Notes: generated by a model not told the origin, from the letters alone. A stretch of 64,000 nt of DNA from Paenibacillus_AA sp045062745 (GCF_045062745.1 NZ_JBJGED010000025.1:56589-120588), one strand, 5' to 3'. Positions 18,707 to 27,048 are shown, numbered from the stretch's first letter. Program-made: numbers and translations.

Positions 18707-19009
18707 TTACAGCATTCTTACTATCGCGTCGCTGCCCTTCATCCCCGGCACGATGCCCATCTCCTCCGCCGTATGCGTCACCGATTCCAGCGGCGCCTCG
18801 AGCAGATCCTCCAGCGTTCTCACCCCGGTCGCCCGGCCGGCAATAATGTTGCGCGCCCGCAATCTTTCGTTCAAGAGCGCTACGTCCAGCGCTCCGCACA
18901 TAATATACCCTTTGTCCGTCGTTACAATCACGAGCGTCGTTTTGGGGAGCTCCACGGTAATCCCCATTACCGTACGATCGCCGATTTGTATTGGCTTGGC
19001 ATTGATCAT
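18707..19009 (-). CDS. DUF1805 family protein (YunC-like)
   Basis: The 100-residue protein matches the size and sequence pattern of YunC/DUF1805: IGDRTVMGITVELPKTTLVIVTTDKGYIMCGALDVALLNERLRARNIIAGRATGVRTLEDLL. Its function is unknown. ATG 19009 is the family's usual start; the open frame continues upstream, but that part is low-complexity basic sequence. GGGAGGG is 12 nt upstream, a rather long spacing. Confidence 0.75.
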   Translation of the reverse strand: MINAKPIQIGDRTVMGITVELPKTTLVIVTTDKGYIMCGALDVALLNERLRARNIIAGRATGVRTLEDLLEAPLESVTHTAEEMGIVPGMKGSDAIVRML

Positions 19010-19204
19010 TGTACGCTGATCCCTCCCAGAGCGATTGGCGCTGCGATGTGTCGCATCCCTTCTACAGTGTATGCGCCCGCTACGCTTCCGCATCCGCGCT
19101 TTACAATAATTTGTTTCGCGTTTTCTCCTTTTTCCGGTACTCAAGGGACGCCGAATTATGTATAGTAGAACTATTACTGATGGAACTTAACGCGGGGTGA
19201 ACGA

Positions 19205-19723
19205 ATGGGAACCGACAAGCCGACTACCAATGCCAAACGCCACTTGCTTCAAGTAGAAGTTCTCCTTGAGGATTCCTCGCACGCCTTGGCCATAGCCTCC
19301 CTGATGCAGCTGCTTCACCACCCCAAAGTGAAGGATTTCCGCATCACCGGCGGCATGGAGCTTGGGAAGCTGATCGACGAAGCGCTGCTCCAATCAACCG
19401 CTGCACCGATTACCGCCTCCTTCCCGATCTCGAAGCCTACCACCCCCATTGAACCGGGAGCGGCCCCGTCGAGCGCCCAATCGAAGCCCAAAGCGGACGA
19501 CAGGCAGCAGCTGAGGCTCGAGCTGCTCGAAGAGTACAAGGAGCGCGGCACCTTGGTCCGCCTAACCGTCGTGAAGGGCAAGGGGATAAAGCTGAGCATG
19601 CCCTGCCGTATTCTGAACTTCGATCTGTCCGACCAGCGACTGACGATCTATCATGTGGATGAGAAGAAAGTGTATTCTTTCAAGTTAAACGAGATTGACG
19701 ATATCGAAGCTCATACTCCTTGA
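19205..19723 (+). CDS. Hypothetical protein with C-terminal beta-rich domain
   Basis: I do not recognise the family. The 172-residue protein has an N-terminal segment (HLLQVEVLLEDSSHALAIASLMQLLHHPKVKDFRITGGMELGKLIDEALLQ), a Pro/Ala-rich linker at about 75-105, and a C-terminal half rich in beta strands (GTLVRLTVVKGKGIKLSMPCRILNFDLSDQRLTIYHVDEKKVYSFKLNEIDDIEAH). The C-terminal half resembles small WYL/SH3-like barrels in strand pattern only. No signal peptide is seen. A TATAGT box lies near 19160 and a clear terminator follows. Confidence 0.7.
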   Translation: MGTDKPTTNAKRHLLQVEVLLEDSSHALAIASLMQLLHHPKVKDFRITGGMELGKLIDEALLQSTAAPITASFPISKPTTPIEPGAAPSSAQSKPKADDRQQLRLELLEEYKERGTLVRLTVVKGKGIKLSMPCRILNFDLSDQRLTIYHVDEKKVYSFKLNEIDDIEAHTP

Positions 19724-19728
19724 CGTAC

Positions 19729-19766
19729 AAGAGGGCTGCCTGCCAGGGCAGACCCTCTTATTTTTT
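19729..19766 (+). terminator. Intrinsic terminator
   Basis: AAGAGGGctGCC... pairs with GGGCaGACCCTCTT, followed by ATTTTTT. It ends the 19.2-19.7 kb gene. Confidence 0.85.
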
Positions 19767-19844
19767 GATTGCCGGGGATAGGTGTCCAAGCATCCGCTAG
19801 TTTGCAAGAATAGACTGGGAGGGTAGGAGGAAGGAGGGATTGGC

Positions 19845-20201
19845 ATGAAGGGTTCGGTTACGAAGGCCGAAGCTCGCAAGCTCATCGGCAAGCGGATCTA
19901 CGCGATCAAGAAGGACGGGGCCCGTGTCTCCGGCATCCTGCGCGGCATCCGCGGCAACCGGCTGCTCGTGGAGCTGCCGCGCGACAAAAATAAAGCGAGC
20001 ACGAAAGGATTCATTCTTCCGCTCGTCTTGTTCGATCTGCTGGTGATCGCCACGAGGCCCTTCGGTGGCTGTGGCTTTGGCGGCTGCGGCGGTGTGGGCG
20101 GCTTTGGCGGCCTTGGCGGTTTGGGCGGTTTGGGTGGTTTGGGCGGAGGGTTCGGGAAAGGATTTGGCCGCGGATTCGGGAAAGGCTTCGGCCTCTTTTA
20201 A
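19845..20201 (+). CDS. Small glycine-rich protein with basic N-terminal domain
   Basis: The 118-residue protein has a folded-looking N-terminus (KGSVTKAEARKLIGKRIYAIKKDGARVSGILRGIRGNRLLVELPRD), which resembles an Sm-like or short beta-barrel strand pattern. A hydrophobic stretch (FILPLVLFDLLVIA) follows, then a C-terminal Gly/Phe/Leu tail with repeated GGLGGLGG and GKGFGRGFGKGFG. Such tails occur in Paenibacillus spore or surface proteins, but the role here is unknown. ATG 19845 has AAGGAGGG upstream. A shared terminator separates it from the next gene. Confidence 0.7.
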   Translation: MKGSVTKAEARKLIGKRIYAIKKDGARVSGILRGIRGNRLLVELPRDKNKASTKGFILPLVLFDLLVIATRPFGGCGFGGCGGVGGFGGLGGLGGLGGLGGGFGKGFGRGFGKGFGLF

Positions 20202-20236
20202 TTCGGTTAACCCTAACGCTTGAGGCACGGCTGCAC

Positions 20237-20274
20237 GAAGAAACCGGATCCCCTGAAGGAGATCCGGTTTCTTC
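20237..20274. terminator. Bidirectional intrinsic terminator
   Basis: GAAGAAACCGGATC and GATCCGGTTTCTTC form a 14-bp perfect stem with a 10-nt loop between two convergent genes. Confidence 0.85.
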
Positions 20275-20277
20275 GTA

Positions 20278-20658
20278 TTACGACTTGCGGCTCTTGAGGA
20301 AGGCCGCCGCCAAGCAAGCCCATCCCGCGAGGAACGCGACTCCGCCGAACGGCGTAATGATGCCGAGCGGCCGGATGTCCGTCACGGCCATGACGTACAG
20401 GCTGCCGGCGAACAGCACGATGCCGGCGACGAGCAGCCTGGCGGCCCACCGCAGGGCGCCCGACTCGCCCAGCTTCTCTGCCGCGACGGCAATCGCGAGC
20501 AGCCCCAAGGCGTGGAACATGTGGTACTGCACGCCGGTCTTGAACGCCGCGAGCAGCTCGTCGTCGATCTTGCCGTCCAGCCCATGGGCGCCGAACGCGC
20601 CCAAGGCGACCGCGAGCAAGGCCAGCACGCTGCCTAACGCTCCATAAGTGCGAAACAT
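20278..20658 (-). CDS. DUF423 family membrane protein (YwdK-like)
   Basis: The 126-residue protein has four predicted helices. It shows the DUF423 pattern: GALGSVLALLAVALGAFGAHGL, then FKTGVQYHMFHALGLLAIAV, LLVAGIVLFAGSLYVMAVTDIRPLGIITPFGGVAFLAGWACLAAAF. Function is unknown. ATG 20658 is used; the ribosome site is weak (GATGGTGG). Confidence 0.9.
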   Translation of the reverse strand: MFRTYGALGSVLALLAVALGAFGAHGLDGKIDDELLAAFKTGVQYHMFHALGLLAIAVAAEKLGESGALRWAARLLVAGIVLFAGSLYVMAVTDIRPLGIITPFGGVAFLAGWACLAAAFLKSRKS

Positions 20659-20774
20659 CGTACACCACCATCGCTTTCGCTATCATGAGATTGTGCAATA
20701 GCCTCATCATAGCGAAATGGCAATGCGTTTTCCAGCGCATTGCACGGGTTTCGTTGTCGGTTTGGTGAACGGGG

Positions 20775-21512
20775 TCACCCGCTGTGCACGTCCGCCCGGC
20801 GGTAATAGGCGATATTGAAGAGAAGCGGCAGGAAGAACGCGATGGCGAGCACCGTAACCCCTAACGCGGTGTTGTTGAACGTCGGCGAGAAGTTCTCCAT
20901 CACCAAGTTGAGCGGCGCGCTCCATGGGTAATACATAATGTACTTCGACTGCATGATCGTGAGCTCCGAGATGACGGCGAACACCCCGAGTCCCATGGCG
21001 GGAATGTAGCTTTTGCCGAACAGACTGACCGTAGCCGCTACCGAGATGAGCGCATATTGGGTTGCGATCAGAATGAGATAGCGGAGTCCCGCGTCTTGAA
21101 GCGCGTCGACTGTCAGCGGTTCATGTCTCAAGATGAAGCCCGACACCAGGGTGAGACCGAACGAGAGCGCTATCGTCGCTACGATGACCGGCAACATGAT
21201 CACGTACTTGCCGAGCAGGAGCAGCACCCTGGAACGCGGCACGGTCAAGAAGCTGTTGATCGTCCGCTCGGTATACTCTCTGGCGAAGATGTAGCCAGTG
21301 AACAAAGCGAATAAGGCCGGTCCCATCAGCGCGACGAGCAGCATCAGGTTTTCTTGGAAAAGCTGCTGCCAGACGATCGACTTGGCATCGCCGATTTGAT
21401 GACGCGCGACGAAATAATTCAGCACGACCGGCAAAAGCGCCCCCAGGACGATCAGCCACAGCATTTTGGACCGCTTCAGCTTGAGCGCTTCCCCATAGAT
21501 AATGCTAAGCAA
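20775..21512 (-). CDS. ABC-2 type exporter permease (second pair)
   Basis: The 245-residue membrane protein has about six helices (LWLIVLGALLPVVLNYFVA near 20-38; NLMLLVALMGPALFALFTGYIFAREYTERTINSFLTVPRSRVLLLLGKYVI; and others) typical of bacitracin/lantibiotic-type ABC permeases. I place the start at TTG 21512, seven bases after GGAGGG; it overlaps the upstream ATPase by 8 nt. It works with the ATPase at 21505-22425 and ends the operon that begins with the ECF sigma gene. Substrate unknown. Confidence 0.85.
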   Translation of the reverse strand: MLSIIYGEALKLKRSKMLWLIVLGALLPVVLNYFVARHQIGDAKSIVWQQLFQENLMLLVALMGPALFALFTGYIFAREYTERTINSFLTVPRSRVLLLLGKYVIMLPVIVATIALSFGLTLVSGFILRHEPLTVDALQDAGLRYLILIATQYALISVAATVSLFGKSYIPAMGLGVFAVISELTIMQSKYIMYYPWSAPLNLVMENFSPTFNNTALGVTVLAIAFFLPLLFNIAYYRRADVHSG

Positions 21513-22425
21513 TCGCACTCCCTCCAATCAATCGGACGAAATAGTCTTCCAGCGAATCTTGGCGATGCATAAGCGAGCGGACTTCTACGCCGTCCTGAAT
21601 GAGCGCCCGGTTCATGCGGGCCGCCTCGGTCAGCTTCTCGTAAACGCGGATCACGCCCCCCTCCTGCAGGTGCATATCCCGGATCTGCAGCTCCCGCTCG
21701 AGCACGTCGCTCGCCCGGTCGATCGCATCCACCTGCAGCTCGACATATTGGCGGTTCCGGTCCGTCAGCTCCGCGAGCGTCGTCTCTTCCAGCATGACGC
21801 CTTTGTGGACGATCCCGATCCGGGTGGCGAGCTGCTCCACTTCGCTCAGGATGTGGCTCGAGATCAGAATCGTCATGTCGCGCTTGCGCGCCAAGTCCTG
21901 AATAAGCTGGCGAATTTCCTTGATGCCCATCGGGTCGAGGCCGTTAGTCGGCTCGTCGAGAATCAGGAACTCCGGCCGGTGGAGAATCGCCCTTGCGATG
22001 CCGAGGCGCTGCTTCATCCCGAGCGAGAATTGCCCGGCGTGCCGGTTGCGCGCGTCCCACAGGCCGACCGTATGCAGAGCATCCTCGAGGCAGCTTCGGT
22101 CCTTGACGCCTTCCAAGCGTCGGAACATCTCCAGATTCTCCACCGCGGTCAAATTCGGGTAAAAGCCCGGAAATTCGATGATCGAGCCGATTCGCCGATA
22201 CAGGTGGTTCGCCCCGGGGCGCACGCGTTCTCCGAACAGCTCGATCGAGCCTGCGCTTGGGTGGATGAGCCCCATCATCATGCGGATCGTCGTCGTTTTG
22301 CCGGCCCCGTTTTGCCCGAGGAAGCCGTAGATGTCCCCTTTTCGGATCGTCATGTTCAGCTCGTGCACCGCTTTGAATTGCTTATAATTTTTGGTCAACC
22401 CGTGGACTTGCATAATCGTTTCCAT
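21505..22425 (-). CDS. ABC exporter ATP-binding protein (BcrA-like, second pair)
   Basis: The 306-residue ATPase has Walker A GFLGQNGAGKTTTIRMMMG (near 38-55), signature FSLGMKQRLGIARAIL, Walker B PEFLILDEPTNGLDPMGI and switch ILISSHILSEVEQLA. The C-terminal 80 residues (ELQVDAIDRASDVLERELQIRD...) are as in BcrA/NatA-type peptide or antibiotic exporters. It follows the first permease by 36 nt and overlaps its own permease. A second ATPase/permease pair in the same operon suggests two cooperating or alternative exporters. Confidence 0.92.
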   Translation of the reverse strand: METIMQVHGLTKNYKQFKAVHELNMTIRKGDIYGFLGQNGAGKTTTIRMMMGLIHPSAGSIELFGERVRPGANHLYRRIGSIIEFPGFYPNLTAVENLEMFRRLEGVKDRSCLEDALHTVGLWDARNRHAGQFSLGMKQRLGIARAILHRPEFLILDEPTNGLDPMGIKEIRQLIQDLARKRDMTILISSHILSEVEQLATRIGIVHKGVMLEETTLAELTDRNRQYVELQVDAIDRASDVLERELQIRDMHLQEGGVIRVYEKLTEAARMNRALIQDGVEVRSLMHRQDSLEDYFVRLIGGSAIA

Positions 22426-22461
22426 CTAAGTTCTATCCTTTCTAACGGTTATCCTACTGTG

Positions 22462-23313
22462 CTACGAGATGTCCCGCTTTGTAAATCGCATGCAGCCCCA
22501 TGTCAACCCGGCCAGCAAGAAGAACACCGTGTAGACGAGATACGTATTGTTGGGCAAAGCGGAGGGCGAGAACGGCCCCAGCTGATCCATGCCGCCTACG
22601 ATCGGCAGGCTGCTGCCCCCGAACAGCTCGAACACCATCCGGCGGAACACCGCGTCCGAGGGCATAATCAGGCTCGTGAACAGGCTGAACTTTTCCATGC
22701 CTGTGTTGTAGACCTTCGTACCCGTGACCGCCTCCAGGAAACCGGCGAACATACTCATGCCGTACAGCAGCGCGCATAGAATCCCGTTGCCGATTATCGG
22801 CAAATAGCTGGACCCGAGCAGCGAGACGGTGCCGAGCAAGAGCGGGACCCATTCGAACAGCAGGAACGCCTTCGTCAGAGTCGCCGCATGCAGCGGGAAA
22901 TCGAAAATATAGTGATTGGCCAAAATGATGGCCCAGAACAGGCAGGCGCTGTACAGCAAATTCCACACGCCGAAGCCGAGCCATTTGCCCATGTAGACTT
23001 GCCAGCGCGGAATCGGCCTCGACAGCACGGCCAGCATCTGCCCGCTCTCGATCTCGGCCGAGATGGAGCCGATCGAAGCGAAGAGGACGAAAAAGGCCGT
23101 AAGCATCTGGGCGAAAAACAACCCGATCAACAAGACCGGCATCACCGTTGCATACCGTTCGATCAAACTGGCCGAGGCGAAATCCGAAGCTTCCGCGGTT
23201 TTCGTCAAGCCGTAGCAATAAAAGGCAAGGAACAGAACGGTGACGAGCACCGCTACGAGCAGCAGCCGCTTGCGGGCGAGCTCCTTGCCGGTCAGTCCGA
23301 TATAGGCGCTCAT
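22462..23313 (-). CDS. ABC-2 type exporter permease (first pair)
   Basis: The 283-residue permease has about six membrane helices (KRLLLVAVLVTVLFLAFYCYGL near 14-35; MPVLLIGLFFAQMLTAFFVLFASIGSI; NLLYSACLFWAIILANHYIF and others). The cytoplasmic segment AEIESGQMLAVLSRPIPRWQVYMGKWLG is typical of ABC-2 permeases. ATG 23313 (MSAYIGLTGKELARKR) overlaps the stop of the ATPase as ATGA and has a GGAGG site. It pairs with the ATPase at 23310-24269. Confidence 0.87.
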   Translation of the reverse strand: MSAYIGLTGKELARKRLLLVAVLVTVLFLAFYCYGLTKTAEASDFASASLIERYATVMPVLLIGLFFAQMLTAFFVLFASIGSISAEIESGQMLAVLSRPIPRWQVYMGKWLGFGVWNLLYSACLFWAIILANHYIFDFPLHAATLTKAFLLFEWVPLLLGTVSLLGSSYLPIIGNGILCALLYGMSMFAGFLEAVTGTKVYNTGMEKFSLFTSLIMPSDAVFRRMVFELFGGSSLPIVGGMDQLGPFSPSALPNNTYLVYTVFFLLAGLTWGCMRFTKRDIS

Positions 23314-24269
23314 ACTTCCGCCTCCTTCTTGCGGTCGACCATGGCGAGGAACCAATCCTCCAGCCGGCCGTTCAGCGGCCGCACCTCGTATAGCGTCGCT
23401 CCCGCCTCCACCAGGCGGCCGTTCAGCCAGCCGATCTGCTCCCGGCTCCCGGCCGTCACGTGCAGGATGGCGCTGCCATCCGCAGCGGCCCGGATGAGCT
23501 TCGCGCCGAAGCCCGGGAATCTCGCCGACGATGTGACCGTGTCCAGCAGCGTCTCGTCTATGCCGCCCACGTGCAGCTCCCAGCTGTCCTGCGCGCGGAG
23601 GAAGGCGTCCAGCGGTCCGGTCGCCTTCAACTCCCCGTTGTACAGAAGGGCGACCTGGTCACAGACCGACTCCACGTCCTCGAGCAGGTGGGTATTGAGG
23701 AAGATCGTTTTGCCCGCTTCGCGCAGCTTCCTGACGATCGTTCGGACTTCATAGCGCCCGATCGGATCGAGCGCGGAGGAAGGCTCGTCGAGCAGGACGA
23801 GGTCCGGGTCCATGAGAATGGCGTTCGCAATCCCGAGCCGCTGCTGCATCCCTTTGGAAAATTGCTTGATCCGTTCGTGCGCCCGTCCTTCCAGCCCGAC
23901 CACGTTCAGCACTTCCCGGATCCGAGCCGTCATGCGAGCGGAACGGGATTCCCTGGCCCCGATGCCGCTCAGGCGGGCATGAAACCGGAGCACCTCGGTA
24001 GCCGTGAGCCAGTCCGGGTAGCGGAACAGCTCCGGCAAGTAACCGAGAGCGCGTCTCGCCTCCACCTCCCCGGCGGGGAAGCCGTGGATGTAAGCTTCCC
24101 CCGCGGTCGGGCGCAGCAAGCCGACCAGCATTTTCACGAACGTGCTCTTCCCCGCCCCATTCGGGCCGAGCAGGCCGAAGCACGTTCCCGGCTCGATCGA
24201 GAGCGTAATGTCGCTGCAGCCGATCCGGTCGTCGTAATGCTTGGTCAGGTGCATCGTACGAATCATCAT
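23310..24269 (-). CDS. ABC exporter ATP-binding protein (first pair)
   Basis: The 319-residue ATPase has Walker A GLLGPNGAGKSTFVKMLVG, signature FSKGMQQRLGIANAIL, Walker B PDLVLLDEPSSALDPIGR and a C-terminal domain with GGIDETLLDTVTSSARFPGFG. The start is ATG 24269 (MMIRTMHLTKHY), overlapping the anti-sigma stop by 4 nt, with AAGGAGA upstream. Overlaps on both sides make it part of the ECF operon, so its expression is probably tied to the sigma factor. Confidence 0.92.
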   Translation of the reverse strand: MMIRTMHLTKHYDDRIGCSDITLSIEPGTCFGLLGPNGAGKSTFVKMLVGLLRPTAGEAYIHGFPAGEVEARRALGYLPELFRYPDWLTATEVLRFHARLSGIGARESRSARMTARIREVLNVVGLEGRAHERIKQFSKGMQQRLGIANAILMDPDLVLLDEPSSALDPIGRYEVRTIVRKLREAGKTIFLNTHLLEDVESVCDQVALLYNGELKATGPLDAFLRAQDSWELHVGGIDETLLDTVTSSARFPGFGAKLIRAAADGSAILHVTAGSREQIGWLNGRLVEAGATLYEVRPLNGRLEDWFLAMVDRKKEAEV

Positions 24270-25465
24270 GAACCTATAATCTCCTTCGCTTCCGCCAGGA
24301 TGGCGGCGTCGGTCGGATAGTCCGCCGTAGAGCCGTTCAGCTGGTAGATCCGCCCGTTGTCGAGCCAAGCCAAAGCCCGGAGCGAGCCGGAATGGTAAAG
24401 TACCGCTTCTCTACCTGCTACGGTCGTCGCTGTGGAGCTGCCCTCCACCGCCGGCAACGGCAGCGTGGTGCGCCAGTCCTCGATGCCCTCGAGCTTGTCG
24501 CGCAGCTCCTCCGGCAAGATCGGCAAGTCCAGTACCGCCTTGCGCACCTGGGCGATGTCCACGCCCTCCGGTACGACGATCGTCGGAGCTTGCAGTTGGA
24601 CCAAGCTCTTGCTGCCTTGCTTCATATTCACGATCGTCGGGAGTTCGATCGTGATCGGCGCATTGTCCACGGAGGCCGGCAGCTTCGACTTGCCGCCCAG
24701 CTGCCCGATCAGCTTGTTGATCGGCGCGGTGTGGAGCTGGAAGCCGAGCTTGAGCGACGGCTGCACTTCGTACTTGGCCGACGTGTCGGCGGCGGTCATG
24801 CCCGGCAGCGTCTTCAGGGGGTAGCCGGCGGCCTGAGCCGCTTCCGCAGCCGTCACCGTCCGGTTAGGACCTCCGCCTTGCTGGGACAGCTGGCCGAATT
24901 GGTTCAGATCGAAATTCGCCATGTCCACGCTGCCCTTGGCGAGCGAATTGCTCAGCCGCTCCAAGTCGTCCATGGTGATCGTGACCGCGTTCAGATGCTG
25001 GAGCCGGAAAGTCTGGTACAGGGAGGCAAGGGCGTCCGCTCCGAGCGGGGTGAACAGGATCGTCCCCGTGATGGCGACCGCCGCCACCGCCGATACCCAT
25101 CGACGAAGTGCCCGGCGGCGAGGGCGCAGCATAGTCGTCCGCGAATGGTGTGGGCCGGCGCTCATGCCGGTCCCGTGCGGCTTAACTTCAGGTTGTGTCA
25201 GACTCCCCGCAGCAGGTTCATCCGCCGCGATACGCGGCATAGCCGTCGGCTTCGGGTCCGGACGCCGCCATATGTCCGGCACCGGCTCGAGCCGCACCTT
25301 GCGCTGGAACGCCTCCCAAGCTTTGTTCGTATCGGCTTCGGTGATAGTCAGATCCGTTGCGTTCGCGGTATCCGTCACCTCCGGTATGTCGACTATGTCC
25401 GGCTTCATCGGGAAGCCGTCTACGGCGTGTACCCGCTTCCCTCTTTGTTCTTTATCCTTGTTCAT
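24266..25465 (-). CDS. Probable membrane-anchored anti-sigma factor with large external domain
   Basis: The 399-residue protein is encoded with a 4-nt overlap directly after an ECF sigma gene. A hydrophilic N-terminal part (1-115) would face the cytoplasm. One membrane segment lies near 120-140 (WVSAVAAVAITGTILF). The outer part of about 250 residues ends in VAGREAVLYHSGSLRALAWLDNGRIYQLNGSTADYP. This last segment resembles the C-terminal sensing part of DUF4367-type anti-sigma proteins. No HxxxCxxC zinc motif is present. It would hold the sigma factor until a signal at the envelope is sensed. The role rests on gene order and topology. Confidence 0.65.
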   Translation of the reverse strand: MNKDKEQRGKRVHAVDGFPMKPDIVDIPEVTDTANATDLTITEADTNKAWEAFQRKVRLEPVPDIWRRPDPKPTAMPRIAADEPAAGSLTQPEVKPHGTGMSAGPHHSRTTMLRPRRRALRRWVSAVAAVAITGTILFTPLGADALASLYQTFRLQHLNAVTITMDDLERLSNSLAKGSVDMANFDLNQFGQLSQQGGGPNRTVTAAEAAQAAGYPLKTLPGMTAADTSAKYEVQPSLKLGFQLHTAPINKLIGQLGGKSKLPASVDNAPITIELPTIVNMKQGSKSLVQLQAPTIVVPEGVDIAQVRKAVLDLPILPEELRDKLEGIEDWRTTLPLPAVEGSSTATTVAGREAVLYHSGSLRALAWLDNGRIYQLNGSTADYPTDAAILAEAKEIIGS

Positions 25466-25986
25466 TCGTCCACCGCCTCCGTGGGATAATTTTTGCGGAA
25501 TCTCGCGGTCGCTCTCATGATGAGCGAACCTACGATCTTCGGATTCACTTGCAGCCGCTCGGCGATCTCCGCGTAGCTATAACCGTTCTCGCGCATAAGC
25601 AGCGCTTCCCGGTCGCGCTGCGACAGCTTGGCCAGCACCGACTTCACGACGTCGCGCTCCCAGTTCTGGATGACGAGCTGCTCGCTGCCGGGCTCCGCCT
25701 GCTCTTCCGAGACGAACCGCGCCTGCTCGCGTGCCTGCACCTGCTCCCGCCGACCGGCCTGGCGCAGATAATCGTACGCGAGGCGGGTCAGCACGCGGTG
25801 GAGCCACGCACCGACTTTGTCGAGCTCGTCGGGCGGCGTCCGGTACAGCCGCAGGAACGTCTCTTGCGCCAGATCCTCCGCCACCGCACGATCGGCCACC
25901 AGCGCGGACAGCTTCCGCAACACGGACGGGTAATGCTCCATGAACAGCGCTTTGAACTTATCGGGGATCATTTCGCTCTCGTGCAT
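25462..25986 (-). CDS. ECF-type RNA polymerase sigma factor
   Basis: The 174-residue sigma-70 family protein has region 2 (FMEHYPSVLRKLSALVADRAVAEDLAQETFLRLYR, with the DLAQETF core) and region 4 (LSQRDREALLMRENGYSYAEIAERLQVNPKIVGSLIMRATARFRKNY). Together with the next gene it forms a sigma/anti-sigma pair at the head of a six-gene operon with two ABC exporters, so a cell-envelope or antimicrobial stress response is inferred. ATG 25986 has AAAGGAG upstream. No clear ECF-type -35 (AAC) was seen for autoregulation. Confidence 0.9.
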   Translation of the reverse strand: MHESEMIPDKFKALFMEHYPSVLRKLSALVADRAVAEDLAQETFLRLYRTPPDELDKVGAWLHRVLTRLAYDYLRQAGRREQVQAREQARFVSEEQAEPGSEQLVIQNWERDVVKSVLAKLSQRDREALLMRENGYSYAEIAERLQVNPKIVGSLIMRATARFRKNYPTEAVDE

Positions 25987-26062
25987 GCCTTCCGCTCCTT
26001 TCTGTATGTAAGACGAACGGCTCCGTCCATTTATAGCAGGGGGATCATTACTTTTTTCATTG

Positions 26063-26076
26063 TACCCTATGGGGTA
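26063..26076. promoter_or_regulatory. Inverted repeat TACCC-N4-GGGTA upstream of the ECF operon
   Basis: The 14-nt element TACCCTATGGGGTA lies 77 nt upstream of the ECF sigma start. It has the TACCC...GGGTA arms seen in CsoR/CstR-family operators, though no such regulator gene is in the window. Pattern only. Confidence 0.35.
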
Positions 26077-26109
26077 GAAAAACCGGAATATCGCTCTATG
26101 GTGGCATGA

Positions 26110-26320
26110 CGCTCCAAAGTAATATTTCTACTCTACAGCATCACTACCAGTCTCTTCCCACGCTCCAAACTAATTTTCTACTTACAGCATCACTTCCACC
26201 CATTTTCTGCGCTCCAAAGTAATTTTTCTACTCTACAGCATCGCCACCCGCCTCTCCCCACGCCCCAAAGTAATTTTTCTACTCTACAGCATCGCCATCC
26301 CCCTCCTCCCACGCTCCGAG
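26110..26320. repeat. 51-nt tandem repeat array, variant A (four units plus a partial)
   Basis: Units begin at 26110, 26161, 26210, 26261 and 26312 (spacings 51, 49, 51, 51). Each starts CGCTCCAAAGTAATTTTTC, continues with TACTCTACAGCATC and ends with a C/T-rich tract (GCCACCCGCCTCTTCCCA-like). The array fills the gap between the ECF sigma gene and the peroxiredoxin terminator. The same unit recurs at 46576-46830. No coding signals are seen. Confidence 0.9.
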
Positions 26321-26360
26321 TTACGGGTAGTTGCATGAACGGTGAAAAGACTCGAAAACA

Positions 26361-26391
26361 AAAACCCGACCCCTGGGTAAGGGATCGGGTT
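26361..26391 (-). terminator. Intrinsic terminator of the peroxiredoxin operon
   Basis: On the minus strand AACCCGATCCCT pairs with AGGGGTCGGGTT (one mismatch), followed by TTTTTGTTTT. It lies about 45 nt past the peroxiredoxin stop. Confidence 0.8.
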
Positions 26392-26433
26392 GACCGTGCA
26401 TTATGCTGGCTAGAAGGTGTATGGTCGTCCAGC

Positions 26434-27006
26434 TTACAACGTAGCTTGGCCGGGCTTCCAGTTCGCCGGGCACAGGCCGCCCGCCTGGAGCGCCTGAAGC
26501 ACGCGAAGCGTCTCGTCCACGCTGCGGCCCACGTTCATGTCCGTCACGACCTGATAGCGCAGGATGCCATCCGGATCGATGATGAACAAGCCCCGGTGCG
26601 CCGAGCCCGATTCCTCGTCGAGCACGCCGTACGCGCGGGCGGCTTCCTTCGTCACATCGCCGCCCATCGGGTAGCGGATCGGCCCGATGCCGTTCGCGTC
26701 GCGGGATGTGTTCATCCAGGCGCGGTGCGTATAAACGCTGTCGACGGAGGCGCCGACGATCTCGCAGTCGAGGTCCAGGAACTCGTCGTAGCGGTCGCTG
26801 AAGGCGATAATCTCCGTCGGGCAGACGAACGTGAAGTCGAACGGCCAGAAGAAAAGCAGCAGCCATTTTCCTTTAAAATCGGCCAAACTCACTTTTTCCT
26901 CCAACGTCTCCAAGTTTTTGGTCGAGAGCAGGGAGAATTCCGGTGCAGGCAAGCCCATCTTGGGGGCGGGGTACAGAGTCGGTGTCGTTAAGGCAGCTGG
27001 GGTCAT
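26434..27006 (-). CDS. Typical 2-Cys peroxiredoxin (AhpC/TSA family)
   Basis: The 190-residue thiol peroxidase reduces hydrogen peroxide and organic peroxides. The peroxidatic cysteine is in FWPFDFTFVCPTE (near residue 60) and the resolving cysteine in AGGLCPANWKPG (near 180), so it is a typical 2-Cys enzyme needing an external reductant. The glutaredoxin-like and thioredoxin reductase-like proteins encoded just upstream are the obvious candidates. ATG 27006 has AAGGAGG upstream. It is the last gene of the PerR-box operon. Confidence 0.95.
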   Translation of the reverse strand: MTPAALTTPTLYPAPKMGLPAPEFSLLSTKNLETLEEKVSLADFKGKWLLLFFWPFDFTFVCPTEIIAFSDRYDEFLDLDCEIVGASVDSVYTHRAWMNTSRDANGIGPIRYPMGGDVTKEAARAYGVLDEESGSAHRGLFIIDPDGILRYQVVTDMNVGRSVDETLRVLQALQAGGLCPANWKPGQATL

Positions 27007-27048
27007 AGGGTAGTCCTCCTTATGGATTTGAGTTAGAGATGCGGTAAC

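Noticed and set aside
26110..26320. CRISPR array
   Set aside because: There is no split into constant repeat and unique spacer, no palindromic repeat, and no cas gene in the window. Similarity runs through the whole unit.
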